Assembly: GCA_964432985.1 (NCBI GenBank)
Contig: CAYSPT010000005.1
Span: 1 to 64,000, forward strand
From: CAYSPT01 sp964432985
Lineage (GTDB): Bacteria; Muiribacteriota; CAYSPT01
DNA: 64,000 nt
Direction of reading: 5' to 3'
Positions within the stretch are counted from its first letter, which is position 1. The number at the start of each line of letters is the position of its first letter. Under the pieces are notes generated by a model, which was not told where the DNA came from, searched no databases, and was given only the letters and a program-made list of their open reading frames with translations. A program made the translations under genes and the position numbers. This document shows positions 59,161-64,000 of the stretch, one piece after another.

Positions 59161-59894
59161 TCAGGGTGGTCCGGAATACCGACCGGAAACTTCTGATCAT
59201 CATTGGAGTCATCGCGTTTTTCCTGGTGGCCGGTTTTGTTATCCATCCCTGGGTGAATCTCGCCCGGGCTCTCGAGATAATTATAATGTTACCTGCGTTC
59301 TTAATGGGAATTACTATCCATGAGGCAGCTCATGGTTGGACCGCCTGGAAATTGGGTGATCCAACCGCTAAAGATGCCGGTCGAATTACGTTGAATCCAT
59401 TTAAACATCTCTCTTTATTTGGCACACTGGCTATATTTATAATTCGAATTGGATGGGCTAAACCGGTTCCTATCAATCCCCTTTTTTTCAAGAATCCTCG
59501 CAGGGACAAATTCCTGGTTTCTGTCGCCGGACCATTGAGCAACCTGTTGCAGGCTATTTGTGCGGCAGCATTGATTGGTTTCATCACCCGTACTGGAATT
59601 AGCTTGCCGGTGCAGATTCCAGGTTTCAGGGCATTTGATATGCTGCATAAAATGCTGTCCGCATTCTTATGGGTTGGGCTCATTTTGATGATTTTTAACC
59701 TTCTTCCCATTCCTCCGCTTGACGGTTCAAAAATGGTTGAGTCCCTATTACCGTCCCGTTTCCGTTCCTTTTTCAAGTCGCTGGAATCGGTAGGTCCCAT
59801 TCTCCTCGTAATTCTTATATGGTGGTTTAATTTGGGAGCGTATATTTTTGCACCTATTAACTACTTGGCCAACCTTTTAGTAAGCATTTTCTAA
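59139..59894 (+). CDS. Site-2 protease family (M50) membrane metallopeptidase
   Basis: 251 residues with five or six helices. The Zn motif HEAAH is in MGITIHEAAHGWTAWKLGD, and the third ligand is in NLLPIPPLDGSKMVES. It is of the short rhomboid-neighbour type (PF02163) without a PDZ domain. Such proteases cut within the membrane, for example anti-sigma factors or other anchored regulators. AAGGAATCAGCAGC precedes the ATG. Confidence 0.93.
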   Translation: MSFGQHIIRVVRNTDRKLLIIIGVIAFFLVAGFVIHPWVNLARALEIIIMLPAFLMGITIHEAAHGWTAWKLGDPTAKDAGRITLNPFKHLSLFGTLAIFIIRIGWAKPVPINPLFFKNPRRDKFLVSVAGPLSNLLQAICAAALIGFITRTGISLPVQIPGFRAFDMLHKMLSAFLWVGLILMIFNLLPIPPLDGSKMVESLLPSRFRSFFKSLESVGPILLVILIWWFNLGAYIFAPINYLANLLVSIF

Positions 59895-60019
59895 AACTAC
59901 TTTTCCTGCATTGCCGCTTCACCTACTGCGAAGCCTGTCATCTTTCAGTGCTGAAATCTGTTATGAAATAAACGTTTTCTGTTGTTTACCGATGTACAGT
60001 TTTTCTAACTGTTGAAAAT

Positions 60020-60048
60020 TTGACATTATGGTGGACGCCTGCTATAAT
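60020..60048 (+). promoter_or_regulatory. Perfect consensus sigma70 promoter with extended -10
   Basis: TTGACA (60020-60025), a 17-base spacer, and TATAAT (60043-60048) preceded by TGC. It would start floA mRNA about 43 bases before the GTG at 60098. Confidence 0.88.
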
Positions 60049-60097
60049 TGGGCCGTCTTGTAAGATACTATCTTCACATATATGAGAGGTGAATCTC

Positions 60098-61024
60098 GTG
60101 GAAACGATGCTTATTCTGGGTGGTATAAGCGCATTTATCGTTATTGCTGGCATTTTCTACCTTGTCCCGTTGGGTCTCTGGGTATCGGCATTTTCTTCAG
60201 GCGCTCCGGTGGGCCTGCTGACCCTTGTAGGAATGCGCTTGCGCCGGGTCAATCCGCACGAAATCGTAACTCCGCTGATCAAAGCCGTTAAGGGGGGATT
60301 GACGGTGAGTGTTTCGGAGCTTGAAGCGCATTACCTATCAGGCGGTTCGGTGGACCGGGTGGTAATTGCTTTGATATCCGCCGGGCGGGCGGGAATTCAC
60401 CTCAATTTTAAACGTGCCGCCGCCATCGACCTAGCCGGACGTGATGTACTCAACGCGGTAAGAATGTGTGTTAATCCGAAGGTTATCAAGACCCCGCTGG
60501 TTGCGGCCATGGCCATGGACGGTATTCAGGTGAAAGCTACTGCCAGGATAACGGTGCGGGCCAACATCGATAAACTGGTTGGCGGCGCCGGGGAAGACAC
60601 TATCCTGGCCCGCGTGGGTGAAGGTATCGTGACCACAATCGGATCTGCATCAACACACAAGGTAGTCCTGGAAAAACCGGAACTCATATCAGAAGCCATT
60701 CTGTCTCGTGGGCTCGATTCAGGTACCGCTTTTGAAATTCTGTCCGTGGATATTGCCGATGTTGATGTGGGCAAAAACATCGGGTCGGTGCTGAGAGCCG
60801 ATCAGGCCCAGGCCGACAAGAAAATTGCCCAGGCCAAGGCAGAAGAAATGAGGGCACTGGCGGTAGCCAAGGAGCAGGAGATGAAGGCGCTGGAGCAGGA
60901 AATGCAGGCCCGGGTAGTAGAGGCGGAAGCGGAGGTTCCTCTGGCTATTGCCGGCGCTTTCAGGGAAGGTCTGTTCCGTGTCCAGGGCATCCCGATGGAT
61001 AAAACTTTGCAGGATAAAAACTGA
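60098..61024 (+). CDS. floA: Flotillin-like protein FloA
   Basis: 308 residues of the UPF0365 family. A membrane hairpin (LILGGISAFIVIAGIFYLVP, LGLWVSAFSSGAPVGLLTLV) is followed by an SPFH/PHB-like domain and a Gln/Ala/Glu-rich helix (KKIAQAKAEEMRALAVAKEQ). These proteins organise functional membrane microdomains. GTG 60098 is chosen with AGAGG eight bases upstream; a GTG three codons earlier lies within that site. It overlaps the STAS gene as TGATG. Confidence 0.94.
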   Translation: METMLILGGISAFIVIAGIFYLVPLGLWVSAFSSGAPVGLLTLVGMRLRRVNPHEIVTPLIKAVKGGLTVSVSELEAHYLSGGSVDRVVIALISAGRAGIHLNFKRAAAIDLAGRDVLNAVRMCVNPKVIKTPLVAAMAMDGIQVKATARITVRANIDKLVGGAGEDTILARVGEGIVTTIGSASTHKVVLEKPELISEAILSRGLDSGTAFEILSVDIADVDVGKNIGSVLRADQAQADKKIAQAKAEEMRALAVAKEQEMKALEQEMQARVVEAEAEVPLAIAGAFREGLFRVQGIPMDKTLQDKN

Positions 61025-61362
61025 TGAATTTAGAATCCCGGCTGGAAGAAGGTATTGTCGTTCTTACGCTCTCCGGTGAAATTGACTCCGTGACCAAGGA
61101 GGATATTGAGAGCAAACTTAACGAGTTGATAAAAACGGACTATCTCAAAATTGTGGTCGACCTGGAAAAAGTCACGTTCATGTCATCGACGGGAATGAGC
61201 ATCTTTCTCGAATACCTGAACCGGCTGCGCAAGCTCGGGGGAGATCTCCGGATGTCGCGGGTTCAGGCCGATGTGATGCGAGTATTCAGGTTTACGAAAC
61301 TGGTTGAAGTATTTCTAATTTACGATACCCCCGTTGACGCTGTTGCGAGCTTTACTATTTGA
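61024..61362 (+). CDS. STAS-domain anti-sigma factor antagonist
   Basis: 112 residues, a SpoIIAA-like single STAS domain. EEGIVVLTLSGEIDSVTKED is the first strand and helix, and the phospho-Ser loop is EKVTFMSSTGMSIFLEYL. LRMSRVQADVMRVFRFTKL and VFLIYDTPVDAVASF finish the fold. In partner switching the phosphorylated Ser would block binding to an anti-sigma kinase. The start overlaps the floA stop, tying it to membrane microdomains and to the histidine kinase downstream. Confidence 0.93.
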   Translation: MNLESRLEEGIVVLTLSGEIDSVTKEDIESKLNELIKTDYLKIVVDLEKVTFMSSTGMSIFLEYLNRLRKLGGDLRMSRVQADVMRVFRFTKLVEVFLIYDTPVDAVASFTI

Positions 61363-61377
61363 TAATGGGTAGAGCGT

Positions 61378-63378
61378 ATGGGTGAAGATCATTCCAGGAC
61401 CCTGAGATCCCTTAAAATATCTCTTATCGGTCTGATTCTGGCCTTCGGCGGTTCAGCCATTCTTCTATTTATGCTGGGCAAGTATGAAGATGGAATGGAT
61501 TTGAGAAAGATGTTCCGTGATGAGACCGAGCAGGTGGCCATGGATGTGGCCCGACTCATATCCCGGCATCAGGATATGGATAAATCTGAAAAGCTTCAGA
61601 GTATTCTCCAGAAGAAGTTCGACACCGATGATCTGGTCAGGGCGGAGATCGTTGCCAAAAACGGCTATATACTTGCCTGTAATCACGAGAAGGAAATCTG
61701 GAAACAGGAAACCCTGGATGAATTGTGGCGTGTGTTGCGCGACGGCCAGCCTCTTCCGGTTGATGACCGGGATGAGTTTCATTGGGCCTTTATCGCCCCC
61801 ATTTTTGAGCGTGGTGAGATAGCCGGGGCCTTGGTAGTGAAACAGCTTAGGGATGATGACTCGGGAGCTTTCCCCGTTCGGATGCAGGTAGCTCTAATCG
61901 CTGGTATTATTCTGGTCATCGGTCTGATAATGACGGTTGGGTGGAGAACCTATCGAAGAACGGCCCGTGTCAAGGAAATCGAGGGTGTGGCTGATGAGGT
62001 TATCGAAGGTAAACTGTGGCGCCGCGCCCCGGTTGTCGATGATGATCGTCTTGGTACACTGGCACGATCGTTCAATCAGATAATAGATAATCTCGAGCGG
62101 CAGATTCGTGAGTCACGGCAAGCGTACGAAGATTTGTCGGAAGCTAATCAAAAGCTCGAACGGGTAAGTGCCGAACGGGCACGTTTACTCAAAAAAATTC
62201 GTCTTTTCAACGTGGAACTCAAAGAGAAAGTTAGAGAGGCTACCCAGGAACTGGAGAAAACCAACAAGAAACTCGATTCAAAAGTCAAGGAACTGGGAAC
62301 TCTGGAAAAATTCAACGAAAGTATTTTTTCGAGTATAACCAGCGGGATTATTGCCGCGGATGTGCCCGGCAGGGTGACCTTCATCAACCCGGAAGGCCGC
62401 AGAATACTTGAGGTACCCGAACTCAAGAGAAAAAAACATTGCTCGAAATATCTTCCTGAAGGATGCCAGCCCCTGGCCGAGCATCTTCTGGCAACCCTGG
62501 AACATGGTGAAGACCGTTCGGGATGGGAAATCGAGTTGTTGTCCGCTTCCGGCAAGATGATTCAGTTGGGCGTCTCAAGCTCGCTTCTCAGGGATTATTC
62601 CCATAAGAAAACGGGAGTGGTGGCGATATTCCGGGACATCACGGAAACAAAGCGGATGCAGAAGCAGATCCAGCGGCAGGAGAGACTGGTGGCTCTTGGG
62701 CAACTGGCCGCCGGTGTTGCCCACGAGATTCGCAATCCGTTGGGAGGAATCCTGGGTTTCGCCGAGTTACTTAAGAGGGAACTGGCCGACCAGGGCGATT
62801 ATGATAATTATGATTATGATAATTATATCAACAAAATTATAGAAGAGGTTGACATTCTCAATAAAATTGTTGGTAACATACTGGATTTTGCCCGGTCTCA
62901 AAAGCCGCGTCCGGTATTCCTGGATGTAAATGACGTTCTCGAAAACGCCCTGGAACTGGCGGGACACAAGATCGAAAAAAGCGGCATATTGATAAAGCGG
63001 AAGCTGGATGATGACATTCCCGGAGTTCGCGCCGACTCTCATCAACTGCGGCAGGTTTTTTTAAATATTCTTTACAATTCGTGTGAAGCAATGGATGCCG
63101 GGGGTGAAATTAGAATAGTAAGCGGTTTCCGCACCGATACACGGGAGATTTTTGTAGAGTTTCACGATAATGGGCCCGGGCTTGAAACCCGGGAAAAGGA
63201 ACAGGTTTTCAACCCGTTTTATACAACAAAGGCTTCCGGGACGGGACTGGGATTAGCCATAGCCTACCGGATAATTGAAAATCACGGAGGACAGATACAG
63301 GTTAAAAGCGAACCCGGAAAAGGATCAACATTTACCGTCTGGTTAAAAGAAGTTGTTACTAATCTATCCAGTCTCTAA
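61378..63378 (+). CDS. Membrane-bound PAS sensor histidine kinase
   Basis: 666 residues. TM1 is near 14-34; an extracytoplasmic sensor of about 130 residues precedes TM2 (VALIAGIILVIGLIMTVGW). Next come HAMP, a coiled coil, and a PAS domain from about 315. The HisKA domain has the phospho-His in LAAGVAHEIRNPLGGILGF, and HATPase_c carries NILYNSCEAMDAGG, HDNGPGLETREKEQ and SGTGLGLAIAYRIIENHGG. A DYDNYDYDNY insert, encoded by a tandem TTATGATAA repeat (62799-62827), lies in the dimerisation helix. It is paired with the response regulator that follows. Confidence 0.95.
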   Translation: MGEDHSRTLRSLKISLIGLILAFGGSAILLFMLGKYEDGMDLRKMFRDETEQVAMDVARLISRHQDMDKSEKLQSILQKKFDTDDLVRAEIVAKNGYILACNHEKEIWKQETLDELWRVLRDGQPLPVDDRDEFHWAFIAPIFERGEIAGALVVKQLRDDDSGAFPVRMQVALIAGIILVIGLIMTVGWRTYRRTARVKEIEGVADEVIEGKLWRRAPVVDDDRLGTLARSFNQIIDNLERQIRESRQAYEDLSEANQKLERVSAERARLLKKIRLFNVELKEKVREATQELEKTNKKLDSKVKELGTLEKFNESIFSSITSGIIAADVPGRVTFINPEGRRILEVPELKRKKHCSKYLPEGCQPLAEHLLATLEHGEDRSGWEIELLSASGKMIQLGVSSSLLRDYSHKKTGVVAIFRDITETKRMQKQIQRQERLVALGQLAAGVAHEIRNPLGGILGFAELLKRELADQGDYDNYDYDNYINKIIEEVDILNKIVGNILDFARSQKPRPVFLDVNDVLENALELAGHKIEKSGILIKRKLDDDIPGVRADSHQLRQVFLNILYNSCEAMDAGGEIRIVSGFRTDTREIFVEFHDNGPGLETREKEQVFNPFYTTKASGTGLGLAIAYRIIENHGGQIQVKSEPGKGSTFTVWLKEVVTNLSSL

Positions 63379-63415
63379 AGGAGACAGGAGTTGGATCAAG
63401 AGAGGATGATTTCTA

Positions 63416-64000
63416 TTGACGGCGATACTGGTCGCCGATGACAAGAAGAGTATGAGGGAGTTCCTGTCTGAAGCTTTGCGGAAGGAAGGCTATCAGGTAA
63501 CAGCAGCTTCTGATGGAAAGGAAGCTCTAAACGCGTTCAGAGAGACTGCTCCTGACCTGGTTGTCACCGACATACGTATGCCGGGCATGGATGGATTAAC
63601 GTTTCTGAAGAAGATGCGGGAACTTGATCCCGACTCTGTGGTTATCGTGATTACCGCATATGGCAGCATTGAATCAGCGGTGAAAGCCATGAAGTCCGGA
63701 GCATATGACTACATCACCAAACCGTTTTCCATCGAAGAGCTTACCGTGGTAGTGGAGCGTGCACGCGAGCAGCGCAAACTGATAGCGGAAAACAGGTGGT
63801 TAAGACAGGAGCTTACCAAGAAATACCGGTTTGACAGCATCATCGGCAAAGCATCAAAAATGCAGAGTGTATTCGATATCATGGAGCGGGTTATTCCCAG
63901 TAAAGCCACTGTCATGCTGTACGGGGAAAGCGGTACGGGGAAGGAATTGATTGCCCGGGCCATCCACTACAACGGACCAAAAAAGAACGGACCTTTCATC
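63416..64000 (+). CDS. NtrC-type sigma54-dependent response regulator (partial)
   Basis: The window ends after 195 codons. An N-terminal receiver domain is seen: TAILVADDKKSMREFLSEAL, phospho-Asp in LVVTDIRMPGMDGL, VIVITAYGSIESAVKAM and YDYITKPFSIEEL. The start of the AAA+ domain follows: FDSIIGKASKMQSVFDIMER and Walker A in VMLYGESGTGKELIARAIHY. The TTG at 63416 is the first possible start after an in-frame TGA (63407-63409) and has GAGG ten bases upstream. It is the probable partner of the histidine kinase and an activator of sigma54 promoters. Confidence 0.93.
   Translation, partial: MTAILVADDKKSMREFLSEALRKEGYQVTAASDGKEALNAFRETAPDLVVTDIRMPGMDGLTFLKKMRELDPDSVVIVITAYGSIESAVKAMKSGAYDYITKPFSIEELTVVVERAREQRKLIAENRWLRQELTKKYRFDSIIGKASKMQSVFDIMERVIPSKATVMLYGESGTGKELIARAIHYNGPKKNGPFI

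Overview
The window is about 64 kb of chromosome from a flagellated, type IV-piliated, Gram-negative-type (diderm) bacterium. The diderm call rests on a PilQ secretin, flagellar P- and L-ring proteins, and several predicted outer-membrane beta-barrel proteins. Rubrerythrin, a short DsbD-like redox module and QueH fit an anaerobic or microaerophilic life. Shine-Dalgarno sites are strong and sigma70-type promoters are easy to see. I cannot assign a phylum from the sequence alone. The mosaic (flotillin-like FloA, HD-GYP, pilMNOPQ next to aroC/aroK) would fit an uncultured lineage near Desulfobacterota or Nitrospirota.

Layout. 0-2.8 kb: nicotinamidase, a methyltransferase and an MscS channel. 2.8-10 kb (minus strand): a surface-glycan block with three GT2 glycosyltransferases, a GT-C/TPR membrane enzyme and a flippase fused to a sulfotransferase. 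10.1-16.2 kb: rubrerythrin, then an arsenic operon (arsR, permease, two thioredoxin-fold proteins, a DsbD-like protein, arsC, acr3) with two matching inverted-repeat operators. 16.2-19.9 kb: a minus-strand series of five small genes separated by attC-like recombination sites, read here as an integron cassette array without a visible integrase (CALIN), partly decayed. 20.1-24 kb: an APC transporter with two universal-stress domains and a 58-residue coupled membrane protein, tRNA-Thr, a MazG-like pyrophosphohydrolase and a STAS protein.

24.2-39.4 kb (plus strand) is mostly housekeeping: argS (apparently leaderless), dnaK, ruvCAB, queH, a SpoIID-like protein, pilMNOPQ, aroC, aroK and an S1-domain protein. 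39.5-44.3 kb is the flagellar rod and ring operon flgF-flgG-flgA-flgH-flgI-flgJ behind a sigma28-type promoter.

44.4-51.6 kb (minus strand) is the most unusual block: a TPR protein, a PqqD-like protein, an ATP-grasp ligase, a fold-III PLP decarboxylase, a urea-transporter domain fused to an M23 peptidase, and a TPR/outer-membrane-barrel protein. Four of these genes are chained by 4-7 base overlaps. I read it as a candidate undescribed pathway that builds an amino-acid-derived product and handles it across the envelope. 51.9-64 kb: rsmA, an outer-membrane protein, malQ, a GAF/HD-GYP protein, an M50 protease, and floA-STAS-histidine kinase-NtrC-type regulator, the last gene running off the end.
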